A stretch of DNA of 64,000 nt. Source: Schistocerca nitens (taxonomy: Eukaryota; Arthropoda; Insecta; Orthoptera; Acrididae). Shown piece after piece: positions 11,161 to 22,890 of the stretch. The notes beneath the pieces are model-generated. The model was not told where the DNA came from, made no database searches, and saw nothing but the letters and a program-made list of their open reading frames with translations. The translations under genes and the position numbers were made by a program. The stretch lies in contig NC_064614.1 in NCBI RefSeq assembly GCF_023898315.1, forward strand, positions 114,421,501 through 114,485,500, read 5' to 3'. Every line of letters begins with the position of its first letter. The stretch's first letter is position 1.

Positions 11161-11394
11161 CTTTCAGTCCTGATTTTTTTCTGGAGGAAGGAACAGCTTT
11201 ATTTATGTGATAACACTCTTACGTGATTTTTTAATGATTTTATATGCAAGATTTATTCAAAAATATGCACCCATTTTCATTACACACTTCATACACTAAG
11301 CTTCATTCTGTGAACTAAAATAACAAATAAAGAAATATTCTCTATTGTAATGAAGAGTAAAATGATCATTCAATAATTACCATTCAAAACAAGA

Positions 11395-12625
11395 ATAACG
11401 ATATTCAATTATCGCGAAAATTTGGTTATGCTGACGACTGGGCTCTGGCAACAGCCCACAGAAATATAGAAACTGCCGAAGATATCCTTACAAGAGACCT
11501 AGGAATCCTTAGCGAGTACTTTAGAAAATGGAGGCTACAACCTAGTGCTACAGAGACGGAAGTATCTCCCTTGCATTTGAACAACAAAATGGCCAACAGA
11601 GAACTACATGTATATCTAGACGGGAAAATACTAAATCACAACAAACACCCAAAGTACCTTGGGGTTACCCTAGATAGGACACTAACATTCGAAGAACACC
11701 TGACGAAAACTGCAGCGACACTTAAAACACTCAACAACATATTGTAGAAGCTCTGTGGCACCACTTGGGGCTCCACAGCATTTACCTTAAGAACATCCGC
11801 ACTTGGCTTGGTGTATCCAGTGGCAGAATAATGTGCCCCAGTGTGGCTCAACAGCAAACACATACATATGGTAGAGAGCCAACTTAATGCAACAATGCGT
11901 ATTATATCAGGCACAATCAGGCCAACTCCTACAGTGTGGCTGCCCGTTCTCAGTAACATAGCCCCTCCTAACCTGCGCCGAGAACACGCTCTGGTTAGAG
12001 AATTTCAAAAAGTCATGACCAAACCTCAATTACAAATCCATGAAGATACTCACGACATCCAAGGAAACCGACTCCGGTCTAGGCATCCTCCACTAAAGAC
12101 CGCACATGCGCTGCACCAAACCAACTTAAAAATAAATGACCGATGGAAAGAGGAATGGGAGAGCAGAACAGCAGTAAACTGCCACAGTATGCCATGCATC
12201 TTTAGTAAACCAAAAGGATTTGGTTGCCCTCGCAAAGTTTGGTCAACTCTTAATCGCCTCAGAACCAACTTTGGGAGATGCGCCGACTCCTTACACAGAT
12301 GGGGTAAACTTCATTCGGCCGCTTGCGACTGTGGCGCTGAGAGACAGACGGTCAAACACATCGTGCAGGAATGCCCACTAAGGGCATATGAGGGTGACCC
12401 ACAGGATTTCCTAATGGCGGCCCAAGAGGCAATCGACTATATATATTCTAAGCTGGACGTTTGTTTGTGATTGCTCTTCTGTGAGTGTAAATTTATAATT
12501 GGTGGTGTCCTTATATACAAACTTATTTATTGTTCTGTTTGTACATATGTGATTTTTTTTAAATCATGTTGTTTCTGTAATTTTTACTGTGACGTTATGA
12601 GCCATACGCTAAATAAATAAATTCA
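11395..12625 (+). mobile_element. I/jockey-group LINE, 5'-truncated 3' part
   Basis: The unit starts just before the RT active site and runs through the C-terminal domain to an A/T-rich 3' end with AAATAAATAAATTC near 12607. Such 5' truncation is usual for LINEs. The flanking repeats are unrelated. Confidence 0.75.
11403..12470 (+). pseudogene. Non-LTR reverse transcriptase, C-terminal half
   Basis: This would copy the LINE RNA at the nicked target. The catalytic box YADDWALA is at 11427-11450, the YLGVTLDRTL block near 11650, and the C-terminal part (209 codons open from 11841) ends with CDCGAERQTVKHIVQECPL, a Cys/His motif seen at the end of I/jockey-type ORF2 proteins. Two stops interrupt the frame, TAG at 11745 and TAA at 11829. 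Otherwise one frame runs through, so decay is modest. Fingers and endonuclease are absent. Confidence 0.8.
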
Positions 12626-12865
12626 ATTATACAGTGAAATAAAGCAAACCAAACACATCAGTATATTCTGGTGGACACGAGTTACTGTGCACTGCTACAT
12701 TGACTTACTGATATTTTCGTAGCTTTGCCCAACAGTTGGCAGCACTTGTGCAAGATGATAAGGTTGATCATTCACAAATGTATACCCTAGGTTTCAACTG
12801 GGAAAAATTACTTCTATTGCAGCTAAGACACAGTAAAATTTAATGTACACAATTGTACATAGAGG
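12480..12865. other. LINE 3' end and unassigned sequence
   Basis: The first roughly 140 bases are the 3' UTR of the preceding LINE. The rest, to the inverted transposon end at 12866, has no recognised content. Confidence 0.4.
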
Positions 12866-13120
12866 GTCAGAAAGGAGTATACCGAATATGGGCGCCTTCT
12901 GGAAATCGGCCATCTTGAATCTAAGTCATATCTTGTTTTAAATGGAAAGGGATTGGGTGATATATCGAATAACATCGGCATTTTCTGACAAGTTCATTTC
13001 TGTAGACAGATTCGAAGTAGCGGTTATGGTTCAAAAGCTGCAACACATTTTGTTCGGAATTATAGGCTGGACTGTACTCCATAAATGACAGTTATTTCAT
13101 GTGCTCAACATGGTGTCCTT

Positions 13121-13340
13121 CTCGGTCGCCGGCCGGAGTGGCTGAGCGGTTAAAGGCGCTACAGTCTGGAACCGCACGACGGCTACGGTCGCAGGTTCGA
13201 ATCCTGCCTCGGGCATGGATGTGTGTGATGTCCTTAGGTTAGTTAGGTTTAAGTAGTTCTAAGTTCTAGGGGACTTATGACCACAGCAGTTGAGTTCCAT
13301 AGTGCTCAGAGCCATTTGAACCATTTGAACCCTCTCGGTC
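13121..13340 (+). repeat. Main tRNA-derived SINE
   Basis: A full-length plus-strand copy, about 13128-13333. Its head is well preserved: A box GTGGCTGAGCGGTTAAAGGC and B box GCAGGTTCGAATCCTGCC. The flanks CTCGGTC (13121-13127 and 13334-13340) are a short target duplication, possibly up to 11 bases with one mismatch. It interrupts the C-terminus of the surrounding transposase. Confidence 0.88.
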
Positions 13341-14341
13341 AACGCACGTTTGGAGTCGTTGAATCCAGTCGTCATGCACTCGCAGAAGGATTTTCGCACA
13401 AATGCTGGCACACGTTCTTCAGTGCGTTGCTCGAGATGGTGTCTGTTTCTTATTTTTTCTGCACATACGAGTCGCTTTAAATGACCCCACAGATAGAAGT
13501 CAAGTGCTGTGAGATCAGGTAATCTGGATTGCCGTTCCACGGAACCACGTTGGCAGATGCAATGGCCAGGAAATTGAATATCTAACCACTGACGAACAGC
13601 TGCCAATCCAACTGAAACTGACGGTTTAACCAGTGACGAACAACTGCTCCGTAATGTGGTGGAGCCACATCCTACTGAAAGTACAAGGGAAAGACGCCAT
13701 CTACATTCAGAACTAGGGGAAACACCGCTTCTTGCAGTATTCTCAAGTAGTAGTGAGCATTTAAGTTGTCGTCAATGAAAATGGGTCCAATTACACGGGT
13801 ACCTGACATTCCATAACATACCATAACCTTTACGTCACCAACTACCTTGGAAGATTCCATCCAGTGTGGATTCTGGTCACCCCAGTATCGTTGTGACGAT
13901 TGACTCCACCGCTGTCAAAAAAGTTTACCTCATTACTGAACAAGATACCTTGACCAAAAGAGGGATCTTGTTCAACTTGCTCTTGGGGCCAGTTGCAAAA
14001 CTGCAAAGGTCTCTCTGGATCATCCTCTGCTACGTGCTGGAGTAGCTGAATCTTGAATGGATGCCATTGATAAGCATGAGGGATTCTTACGATCGATGAA
14101 TGGCTGATTCTACATTCTGATGACAAATGTCGTGTGATGCGGTGTGGGCTTTCCAAGAAGAATGCTAAAACCATTGTTGAGTTTACGATGTGTGGAAGTC
14201 AGGGTCTAGCCGTGAGTCGTGCACGGATAGCCAACTGGTCAGGCGAGCGCTAGCGATAAGCAGGAAGCCTGGGTTCCAGTCCCGGTCCGACATAAATTTT
14301 CATGAATGAGATTTTCACTCTGCAGCGGTGTGTGCGCAGAT

Positions 14342-14501
14342 ATGAAACTTCCTGGCAGATTAAAACTGTGTGCCCGAGCGAGACTCGAACTCGGGAACTT
14401 TGCCTTTCGCGGACAAGTGCTCTACCTTGCCCGCGAAAGGCAAAGGTCCCGAGTTCGAGTCTCGGTCGAGCACACAGTTTTAATCTGGCAGGAAGTTTCA
14501 T
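14342..14501. repeat. Foldback pair of tRNA-SINE heads
   Basis: Two 75-bp arms (14342-14416 and 14427-14501) are near-perfect reverse complements around a 10-base loop. Each arm is the CTTCCTGGCAGATTAAAACTG-type SINE head with its tRNA B box. Together they would form a long hairpin. It sits within the insertion cluster of the transposase at 13092-14945. Confidence 0.88.
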
Positions 14502-14561
14502 AAATTTTCATTGTCGTCAATCCTTATTGCCCTTATTCGCAACTGTGAATTCATTTAATTG

Positions 14562-14712
14562 GGACATTTGTGGTAAGTTCCTATGGGGCAAACTGCTGAG
14601 GTCATCGGTCCCTAGACTTACGCACTACTTAATCTAACTTAAAACTAACTTACGTTATGGACAACACACACACCCATGACCGAGGGAGGACTCGAACCTC
14701 CGACGGGGGAAG
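14562..14712 (-). repeat. Second tRNA-derived SINE family (GAGGGAGGACTCGAACC type)
   Basis: Minus orientation. The phrases TGAGGTCATCGGTCCCTAGA, ACACACACACCCATGACCGA and GAGGGAGGACTCGAACCTCC differ from the main SINE, but the layout is alike. The same family occurs at 61736-61936. The tRNA head is cut short at about 14712. Confidence 0.8.
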
Positions 14713-15065
14713 CCTCGTTGGATTGTTCAGTTAGCCTCGTCAGTGGCATTTTTTGGATGGCCACTTTGAGCCTTGTCAGCCACCGTCTTAGTTTCTTCGA
14801 ATTCGAAATTTAAGCACCTGACAGTGTTGCGTGAAGCTGCCGGTCTTTCTAGGCATCGGTTGTTAAAATCTGCCGCTCTAACACGGGAACTCCCTTCTCC
14901 ATACATCCAAATGACCTCATTTCTCTCCTCCTCGGTCAAAGCCATCTTTAGTTACCTGCAACACAGAAGTGTTGTAAATTTTGAATCATAACTGATTCTT
15001 CGAATCGGTTTACAGGCATGAACTTGCGAGAAAATGTTGATGTTATTTGATATACCACATGAAAA

Positions 15066-15262
15066 ATGGTTCAAATGGCTCTGAGCACTTAGGACTTAAC
15101 ATCTGAGGTCATCAGTCCTCTAGAATTTACAACTACGTAAGCCTAACTAACCTAAGGACATCACACACATCCATGCCCCGAGGCAGGATTCGAACCTGCG
15201 ACCGTAGCGATCGCGCGGCTCCAGACTGTAGGGCCTAGAACCGCTCGGCCACACCGGCCGGC
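15066..15262 (-). repeat. Main tRNA-derived SINE
   Basis: A full-length minus copy inserted in the right end repeat of the surrounding transposon. The host sequence resumes as ATATCACACGACCCCCTTAC. An imperfect duplication is suggested by ATATACCACATGA before and ATATCACACGA after. Confidence 0.88.
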
Positions 15263-15444
15263 TATATCACACGACCCCCTTACCATTTAAAAAAAAAAAC
15301 TGGCTTAGATTCAAGATGGCCGGTTTCAATATGGCGTCCACTTTCGGTACATACTGTAAAAGACAGACCACCTCACCCATAACTCTGGAATATTCGCGTT
15401 TCCCCATTCGTACACGGTTTTTGTCATAACCGAATGTACTGAGA

Positions 15445-15900
15445 CTCTTGACTCTCCCTGTGTTTCGGTGCGTTGTTGTTAATTCCTCGGCGCCTGAGAC
15501 CACGAAAAGTCAACGTTCGTCCGGAAGAGAAACGACTTCCGAGAGTGAAATTTGTGGAAGTTCTGGACGCTGGTCCCAGCTGGTCAAGCGTGGTGGTAGC
15601 CGCGCAGAGAATGGGAAAATGCGTTTAGCCGCCAGAAAGCGTGAACCGCGAGGCATCTGGAGCGACGCAAGCCTCCGCGTAACGTTCCCACAAGGAGCCA
15701 TTGTCTGTCTCTGCGTCAGCGACAAGTGCGCGGAGACAGAGACGAAAGCTGCCACTTGTCGGCGCACGTGGCGGAAAAACATATGAGCACGACGAATAGA
15801 ATGTTACTGATTCACCAAGTGTTGATGTAAATGCGAGCCACCCAAACTTCTGCAAGGAGCCATGTGTAGTAGAGATGTAGCTACCATTCGTGTGATCCGC
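15445..15900. other. GC-rich stretch, no recognised gene
   Basis: CpG content is raised between about 15480 and 15780. Frames of 90-112 codons overlap on both strands with no domain, typical of chance frames in GC-rich DNA. Its position just outside a transposon end is noted but unexplained. Confidence 0.35.
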
Positions 15901-16019
15901 CATGTTAAGTTCTGAAGCGGTACCCGACCGGGAATTGAACAGCAGTTAGCTTTGTTCACGTTCTTCGGTCGAAGTTCTACTCCATATCGGGACTCCCCTT
16001 TACTAAATAACTGCTTTAA

Positions 16020-17960
16020 GATCCTTTTATATCCAGTCCACGGTTTACTCCTGTGACTCTGCTATACTGTGCTGTTTCTGATCTTGCAGTCAGGCGACTA
16101 AAAACTAGGTAAACCGATGGAGCTGATGGTATACCAGCTGTTGTTGCTGAAATGTTACGTGAGGAACCGTTCCATCTCATAAAAAATGTATGCCAAATTG
16201 GAGAGCACCCAATACACTTAAAATGTGTTACCGTGCCCGTACTGAAGAAAACATCTAGAAACTGATGTGAACACTTCAGGGCCCCGAGTTTCGTGACATA
16301 CAATCTATCATTCAAACAAGGATGGAAGGCAAGATTGAATCGCATTTGATGACGGACGACCAATTTGGCTTTAGAATAGGTCTGGGCACTTGAGAAGCAT
16401 TGTAGAGCTTGTAATTATGTCTTGAGAAAAGACTAAAGAAGGCCTGGGATATATATTGCCTTAGAAGACAAAAAAGAAAATTCGTTTGACAGGGAAGACA
16501 GATTTTGAGACTCTGAGAGAATATGAAATAAAATATCAGAACAGAAAAACAGTGCAGAGAATGTATAGAGTAAGGATGGCTTTGATATGATGTATTGAAG
16601 GCTTCTATAAGGGGGAGGACTTGTTTCATGACATGGTAGAACAAGAAATAGGAGTCGATAGGAAGGAGGTAGGGGATTCAGTAATAGATTCAGAATTTAA
16701 GAGAACATTGGAAGACTTAAGATCAAATAAGGCAGACAGGATCTAAAATCATTGAAGGAAGAGGCAACGGCGGGCCGTTGTGGCCGAGGGGTTCTAGGCG
16801 CTACAGTCTGGAATCACGCGACCGCTCCGGTCGTAGGTTCGAATCCAGCCTCGGGCATGGATGTGTGTGATGTCCTTAGGTTACTTAGGTTTAAGTAGTT
16901 CTAAGTTCTAGGGGACTGGTGACCCCAGATGTTAAGTCCCATAGTGCTGGCAGCCATTTGAACCATTTTTTGAAGAGGCGGCAATATGACTACTCAAGGT
17001 GGTGTGTAGAATGTGTGAGAGAGGCGATATACGATCAGACTTTCGGAATAACATCATCCACAAAACTGGGAAGATTGCAAGAGCAGCCAAGTACGATCAT
17101 TATTGCACAATCAGCTTATAAGCTAGGGCGTCAAAGTTACTGAAAAGAATAATACGTAAGAGAATGGAAAAAAAATTGAATGTCTGCTAGATGAAGGTCA
17201 GTTTGGTTTTAGGAGAGGGAAAGGCACAAGAGAAGCAATTCTGACGTTGCGGTTGATAATGGAAGCAAGAGTAAGGAAAAATCAAGACACGTTCGTAGGA
17301 TTTGTCGACCTAGAAGAAACGTTAGACAATGTAAAATGGTGCAAGATGTTGGAAATTCTGAGAAAAATTCGCGGTAAGCTATAGGGGAAAACGGGTAATA
17401 TACAAAATGTACAAGAACCAAGACGCAGAAATGAGATTGGAAGACCAAGAACGAAGTGCTCTGATTAAAAAGTGTGTAAGATGGTTATGTAGTCTTCCGT
17501 TCCTACCCTTCAATGTACACATCGATGAATCAGTGACGAAAGTAAAATAAAAGTTCAAGAGTGGATTAAAATTCAAGGTGACAGGGTATCAATGACATGA
17601 TTCGCTGATGTCACTGCTGTCCTGAGAGAAATTGAAGAAGAATTATAGGATATGTGAAGGGAATGAACAGTCTAATGAGTGTAGAACATGGACTGAGAGT
17701 AAATCGAAGAAAGACGGAAGTAATGAGGAGTAACAGAAGTGAGAGCAGCGAGAAACTTAATATCAGAATTGGTGATCACGAAGCAGATGATGTTAAGGAA
17801 TTCTGCTAGCTAGGCAGCAAAGTAACCTGTGATGGACGGAGCAAGGAGGACATAAAAAGCAGACTAACGCTGACAAAAAGAGTAATCCTGGCCGACAGAA
17901 GTCTCCTTACATCAAACAATCCTTAGATTGAAGATGAAATTTCTCAAAATGTGCATTTGG
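16020..17960 (+). mobile_element. RTE-type LINE, heavily decayed
   Basis: Reverse-transcriptase remnants lie in order on the plus strand. DGADGIPAVVAEML at about 16110-16160 and VPVLKK near 16240 are fingers. MTDDQFGFRIG near 16350 and again EGQFGFRRGKGTREAI at 17195-17240 suggest two overlapping copies. FVGFVDLEETLDNV at 17300 is the first catalytic region, and a LGSKVTCDGRSKEDIKSRL block at 17810-17870 follows the palm. Many stops and frameshifts. The same family is better preserved at 58347-59229. Confidence 0.65.
16758..16984 (+). repeat. Main tRNA-derived SINE with target duplication
   Basis: The SINE body is 16771-16971 in plus orientation, with A box GTGGCCGAGGGGTTCTAGGC and B box GTAGGTTCGAATCCAGCC. 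GAAGAGGC repeats at 16758-16765 and 16972-16979, with further partial identity. It interrupts the RTE LINE. Confidence 0.88.
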
Positions 17961-18114
17961 AGCACAGCACATCAGCTTGTCTTCTGATAATATTGCTTAT
18001 CGGTTCTGTCTTAACTAAAAAGATGGCAAATAAGGCAAAACCAGAAAGACAAATAGATGTAGAGATTAGACACCTCACTTTTTACATCACTGTGGAGTAT
18101 CCGGAAAAATCTGA

Positions 18115-18430
18115 ACATTCGTAAGGAAACGAATTTAGATGAAATGAGGTGGACGAAACCAATTAAACTTTGCGAGATCAAACCAAGTTCATTGCTTCCG
18201 TAAGTATTTCTGTTTTGAAATCGCCCCTGCACATCTAAAAAACACAAAATTCGTGCTATTGAAGTCTTCGACTCATTTTAAACAGTTTGGTAACCCGACG
18301 TTACAGTAGAGAGCGTCTGCTACCCAATATTACCGTCATACAGTCCCAATGCGACGCAATCCCAATTAGCACTCTGCAATTTCATGGTATAGTTCAATAA
18401 CGATAGAGTTTCAGCCAAGGAGTCAAAAAC
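18115..18430 (+). repeat. Diverged dispersed repeat, copy 2 (pair with 850)
   Basis: It shares ordered blocks with 850-1110 (TTTAGATGAAATGA, TTCATTGCTTCCGTAAG). No coding content was identified. Confidence 0.45.
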
Positions 18431-18879
18431 AGGACAAAAAAGTTCTCACATTACAGGAAAAGAATCTTGTTACTTTCCGCGGGATGAATACTGTTAATCT
18501 TATTTTAACAAACCTAAGATAATCATAGTAATCCGAGGGATATACCACGTGGGGATCAGGTTCGATAGTAGGCCTATATTCGTTTTTTTAACAGAGACAT
18601 TTGGGATCCATACGGATTGGTTAAGCTTCCTTTCTGGTGCAGAAATACCGCGAAAACTCCATGTTTCATCAATGGGTGTGGACTTACATCAGGAGTTTCC
18701 TGGAACCATAGTTTAGAAGGGGAATGCTTTTGGGACCAAGTACAGAAGTACTGATTTAGATTTGATCTCGAAGTATTTAATTTATTTCATCAATCTCATT
18801 TCATATAAACTTGTTGCTTTACCAATGTTCAAATTTTTTTGGCTGTTTCATGGTGTTGTATAGGGTGAGTACGGTATGT
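18431..18879. other. Unassigned stretch
   Basis: No repeat or coding signature recognised. Confidence 0.35.
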
Positions 18880-19885
18880 GCCACGGTAACAAAAGCATTT
18901 AATCAGAGTAGACACGAACGGGGGATCACCCTGGCAGAGATATGTGCTGCAAATGGGGAAATCCACTACTTTGACAAAGGGCAAATTATGATTTCGCAGA
19001 TCCCGTGAACGAGTATCTCAAAAGATGCTACTGTCGTGAGCATCTACGGAAACGGGTAGAAGGACGGTGAAACTACCACAAGGCGCTAAATGGTTGGACG
19101 TCCACGACTCTTCACAGAACGTCTGTCTACTCTGTAAAGTGGGCTAGATGGTGATCCGTGGCATCTACGACGAAAGAGCAAAATGCTGGTGCACGCACCG
19201 TTCATCGCATATTGTTGAACATGGAGCTCCGCAGCAGACCACCCCTACTTGTTCACATGTTGACCCAATGACATCGTAAATTACGACTGCAGTAGGCACG
19301 GAACCATCGGAATTCGACCGTCGAACAATGGAAACGTGTTAGCTTTTCGAGCGAGTCACATTTTTGCTACACTGCATTTTTGCCACACTAGGTCGATGGT
19401 CGTCTCCACAAACGCCGTCATCGAGGTGAACGGCGGCTCTAAACGCGCAGTGCGCCACGGAGCAGTTTTATGCTGTGGGAGTCGTTCTCCTGTGCTGGCA
19501 TGGGACCTGTGGCAGTAATCGAAGACACACAGACAACTGCGAACCACTTGTATCCCTTCATGACGGTGATGTCATCTTTCAGCGGTATAATTCTCCGTGT
19601 CTCGGAGCCAGCACCGTGCTACAGTGGTCTGAGGAGCATTACAGTGAACTCTCGTTAATGGCGACCAAATTCGCCTGATTTAAATCCTATGGAACCCATC
19701 TGGGTCACTATCGGGCGCCATCATCGCGTACGCACATCAGCGTTCCGTTATTTACTCGAATTACATGACCTGTGCGTAGACATCGAATGCAACATACCTC
19801 CACAAACCTACCAAAAAATTGTCAGATGCCTGATACGCAGAATCTGTGATTATATCTTTCCAAAGACGGGCAACAGCTAGACAAT
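18880..19885 (+). pseudogene. Tc1-like transposase, decayed
   Basis: Fragments in order: an N-terminal helix-turn-helix relic (18900-19130); SFMLWESFSCAGMGPVAVIE at about 19463-19522, the WG-F---GMGPL block after the first aspartate; DTQTTANHLYPFM; and a third motif SPDLNPMEPIW near 19672-19705 that keeps the final glutamate. Frames switch several times and stops are frequent. The outer ends were not identified. Confidence 0.65.
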
Positions 19886-19889
19886 TAGA

Positions 19890-20020
19890 GAAGAGGTTGT
19901 TGTTGTTGTTGTTGTTGTGGTCTTCAGTCCTGAGACTGGTTTGATGCAGCTCTCCATGCTACTCTATCCTGTGCAAGCTTCTTCATCTCCCAGTACCTAC
20001 TGCAACCTAGAAGAGGTGAG
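19890..20020 (-). mobile_element. RTE-type LINE 3' end
   Basis: A (GTT)n run (19896-19918) followed by GTGGTCTTCAGTCCTGAGAC and GCAGCTCTCCATGCTA is the reverse complement of the 3' end of the RTE LINE at 58347-59229, which ends CTCAGGACTGAAGACCAC plus (CAA)n. Only about 130 bases are present: a very short, 5'-truncated insertion. Confidence 0.8.
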
Positions 20021-21700
20021 CCGCCTAAATAATTTCCCGTGCTCTTTATTTATGATATTCGAGTTGCAGTCGGTGCATCTTGATATTATTCGTAAATACG
20101 CTTTAGACCCAAGCCATCGTTACAGAAATATAAATGTAGCTCATTGGCTTATTCTAGGCATTTTTGTTCTCAGTCAACTTACTTCGCTATTTACATTACA
20201 AATGTTCCGTCGTAACCATTACTGGAACAACAAGGGAGTGCTATGTGCTATAGTTGCATGCTGGCGTAGCGGTAACGTGTTCATCTTTCAAGATGAAGAC
20301 TGCGCTAGTTTTCAGGTTGTAAGTTCACTGTAGACAAGATTGTTGCCTCTTCTGTGAAAGAGCCACTGGCAGGCAGATCGACAACAGTGAATAAATCTTA
20401 AGACAACTTCTCCCCACTAAGTTTTCTAGCTCCCGTGGATCTGTACCCTCTGGATCTAACAGCGAAAAACTTACAGAATTGCTCACTAGCAAATTTATGC
20501 TGTTTCGCTTGCCAATTGCAATGAGCTACTGGTGGTACTGATTGATTTATTAACTGCATTTAGTTATGTACCTACTCCTACTGCTACATTTGCGTACTTT
20601 TATTTAGTCCTTCTAGTAACGCTACTTCAGTATTGGTGAAGAATGCAAGAAACTGCTCATTGCTCTGCTCATCTGTGACAATTTGGGATACTTTATTCTA
20701 TTAAAAAAGATTTTTTTCAAGGTGTTTTCGTGATAAATTATAATTAATGTGTATTAGAACAGTGCATACTAAATAGCGTTTTTTTGTTGTTTGTTAAACA
20801 CAACACATGTCAACATAAGAGATAAATTAACCACCAGCATTATGTTAAACAGTCGGACAGCGATCGCATACTTTCTCGACTTCACGCCCGCAGACACAGT
20901 ACTTTTAGCACATGGTTTCGTTGCGTGTTACGCTGTGAAAGAGGCGGTAAAAATGTGCAATTGAGGATAACGATAAGGCGAGTGGTCTCGCGAATTCTGT
21001 CACAGGCAGGAAACGTAATTGCCATGTGATTACAGTTATTCAATTTGTACTGTCATCAGCTGTCAAAATCTATTGTCTGGGTTTACAACGTGTTCTTTCT
21101 TTGTGCGGGCTGGGTGTAACGTTAGCTTTAGCATTGCCAACGTTAGCATGAATCGCCCTGGGAAAGTTGCATGGGGGCTTAATTAAATAAATGCAATAAA
21201 AGTAATTTTAGTAGCTGTGTGTCCGATTACGAAGTCTCCTAACCGGTTGGCCCTGACTAGTATTAGTACGCAATCTGACTGCATAAAATAACAATAAAGA
21301 ATGAAAGGAAATTTCCGTTAACACAATTGATTAATTAAGTCCCCAGAAACTATAAAAGCCACGAAACAACAAAGCACAAGTGCAACTGTTCTGTGTGTGT
21401 AAGTGTGATTCAACGTACACGTATCTGGCACGGTTCTTCTTCAATACGACGAGATATTTTAAACACCATTTACAATGAACTAATTGAAAAACCAGAAATA
21501 CTATAATTGCACATAGAAACCAGAATTACAAGTCTAATGCATGAACACGAGCCAGATGCTTTGTTGACTGAACCTGTAACCAAGAGGCATTGTTATTTAG
21601 GAAATTTAAAATAAAATTTTTTTATTATCTCCATATATATTGACGAAAAATACACTGTGATCATTGCAACATCTTCCATATATACATTACACCAACCGAA
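20021..21700. other. Unassigned 1.7-kb stretch
   Basis: Mostly AT-rich. At 20265-20335 a tRNA A-box-like TGGCGTAGCGGTAACG occurs without a convincing B box. ACTATAAAAGCC at 21350 resembles a TATA box and could belong to an LTR promoter, but no LTR was delimited. A 138-codon frame at 19917-20333 begins in the LINE tail and has no domain. Confidence 0.35.
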
Positions 21701-21910
21701 CAGCCTCTACTCTCTCGCCCAACAGAACAATAACTGCACCGACATGCTCTCAACTAGTACTGCTCTCGACATCCTCTCAACAAGCACTTCCCACAGCAAC
21801 CTCTTAACTACAACTGCCCTCGACATTCTCTGAACAACTACTGCGCCAGTGGAGGCGGCGGAATAATACTCTTTGGCGCAATCTCTGGCGCTGTGACTCA
21901 GTGTAGCCAC
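21700..21910. repeat. Imperfect short tandem repeats
   Basis: Units of roughly 25-30 bases based on CTCTCGACAT-CTCTCAACA-ACT recur about four times between 21740 and 21845. They produce a repetitive minus-strand frame (VVQRMSRAVVVKRLLWEVLV). No known function; it may be part of an LTR. Confidence 0.5.
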
Positions 21911-22461
21911 CTTTCAAAGTCTATAACCCACCATCAAACAACTAACAAATATATGTATGTTATTACATACAGTAACATTCTATTTAGCCACTGCCTTTAA
22001 ATTTCAAGTATATACCGAAGATATTATATTGTTTTATTTAAGACAACCTTTTATCAGTGAACGTAAAAATTGTAAGAGAGCTAAATTATATAACATTAAT
22101 AAAATAAACCAAAATTTAAGATTTGGGAGCAGCATGGAATTATTCAGATATCAAATCTTTTTGGTTTTTCGAAAAAAATTTTAGTAGTCTCCGTTCCTTA
22201 GCTTCTGATACTATCGCTCTTTTTGTTTCATTTTTGCTACCTTAAGTTTAGCTCTAAGGAACAAGATGATGTATGTATCTTTTATAATGAACTTCGTGTT
22301 TTTTTGTATCATTTGTTTAAAATTTATGTCAGTCTGTATTACAGTGGACTAAAAAGTAAATGCGCGATCAGGCCCAGAACATTAACTTGAGGGAGACCAT
22401 CTGTGTATCATCCTCTGCCTTATAGTGTCTTTTGGGTACAGTATGCTGGGTGAAGTCACTC

Positions 22462-22890
22462 TTTCGTAGTATACTAATTGAAATATTTATTTTTACTTAA
22501 TTTGAGTTATTTAGATGATTTATTATGTCAATTTTAGTTTGAAATTTATAAGTTTATTAATATAATAAAAATAATTTAGATTTTTCATGGAAGCTAAAGG
22601 TTTCAGACTAACAAGTAGGTGTTGCATTGTTCACTGATTTGATTTTAGTAGTATAAGTATATGTTTTTGACCGTAGTGACATCATCTGTCCTGTTAGCTC
22701 TCTCACACAGTTATAATCTCGGTTACATTTATGTTTTTTGTTGAAAAGTGTTATTTGTAAAAGTTTCGTTTCATATGAGTTATGAATAAAACAGAATCAA
22801 AAGTAAACGCTGGCTCAGTTTCGTTATTTGTGGATTTTAATATGTACACTTATTGAAGTGTTACGATTTTACATCTGAGGCTGATTGGTT
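22462..22890 (+). repeat. About 430-bp LTR-like repeat, direct copy
   Basis: An inverted copy lies at 43461-43884, clearly matching along the whole length (TAGTAGTATAAGTATATG, TTTTTGACCGTAGTGACAT against the reverse of the other copy). It contains AATAAAACAG, a polyadenylation-like signal. It lies about 490 bp upstream of a primer-binding-site-like sequence at 23383, so it may be the U3/R part of a long LTR of the older retrotransposon. Confidence 0.65.

Larger units (their letters stand above)
13092..14945 (-). pseudogene. Mariner-like (DUF4817-type) transposase, interrupted
   Basis: The N-terminal piece (14945-14727) starts MALTEEERNEVIWMYGEGS and carries helix-turn-helix sequence ending SGHPKNATDEAN. 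After about 540 bases of SINE insertions the protein resumes at about 14180 with the second DNA-binding part. Then follow ILFSNEVNFF (first acid changed to N), YGMSGTRVIGPIFI, a D-APPHYG block preceded by a stop near 13675, and DLTALDFYLWGHLKRLVC. The C-terminus (GHHVEHMK, stop at 13092) lies beyond the SINE at 13128. Stops, frameshifts and a lost catalytic acid make it dead. Confidence 0.75.
12866..15440 (-). mobile_element. Mariner-like transposon with long inverted ends
   Basis: The left end (12866-12995) read in reverse matches the right end (15033-15066 joined to 15263-15345): GATGTTATT(C/T)GATATA, TTAGATTCAAGATGGCCG, and TTTC-A-A-GGCG-CCA. Between them lies a minus-strand transposase relic (13092-14945). 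At least four later insertions cut it: SINEs at 13128, 14562 and 15066 and a SINE hairpin at 14342. The outermost boundaries and target duplication are unclear. Confidence 0.7.

Noticed and set aside
13128-13215. Apparent tRNA genes (here and in every SINE head)
   Set aside because: Each has A and B boxes but is continuous with a SINE body and tail, is bounded by target duplications in many cases, and lacks a sound anticodon arm. They are SINE heads, not tRNA genes.
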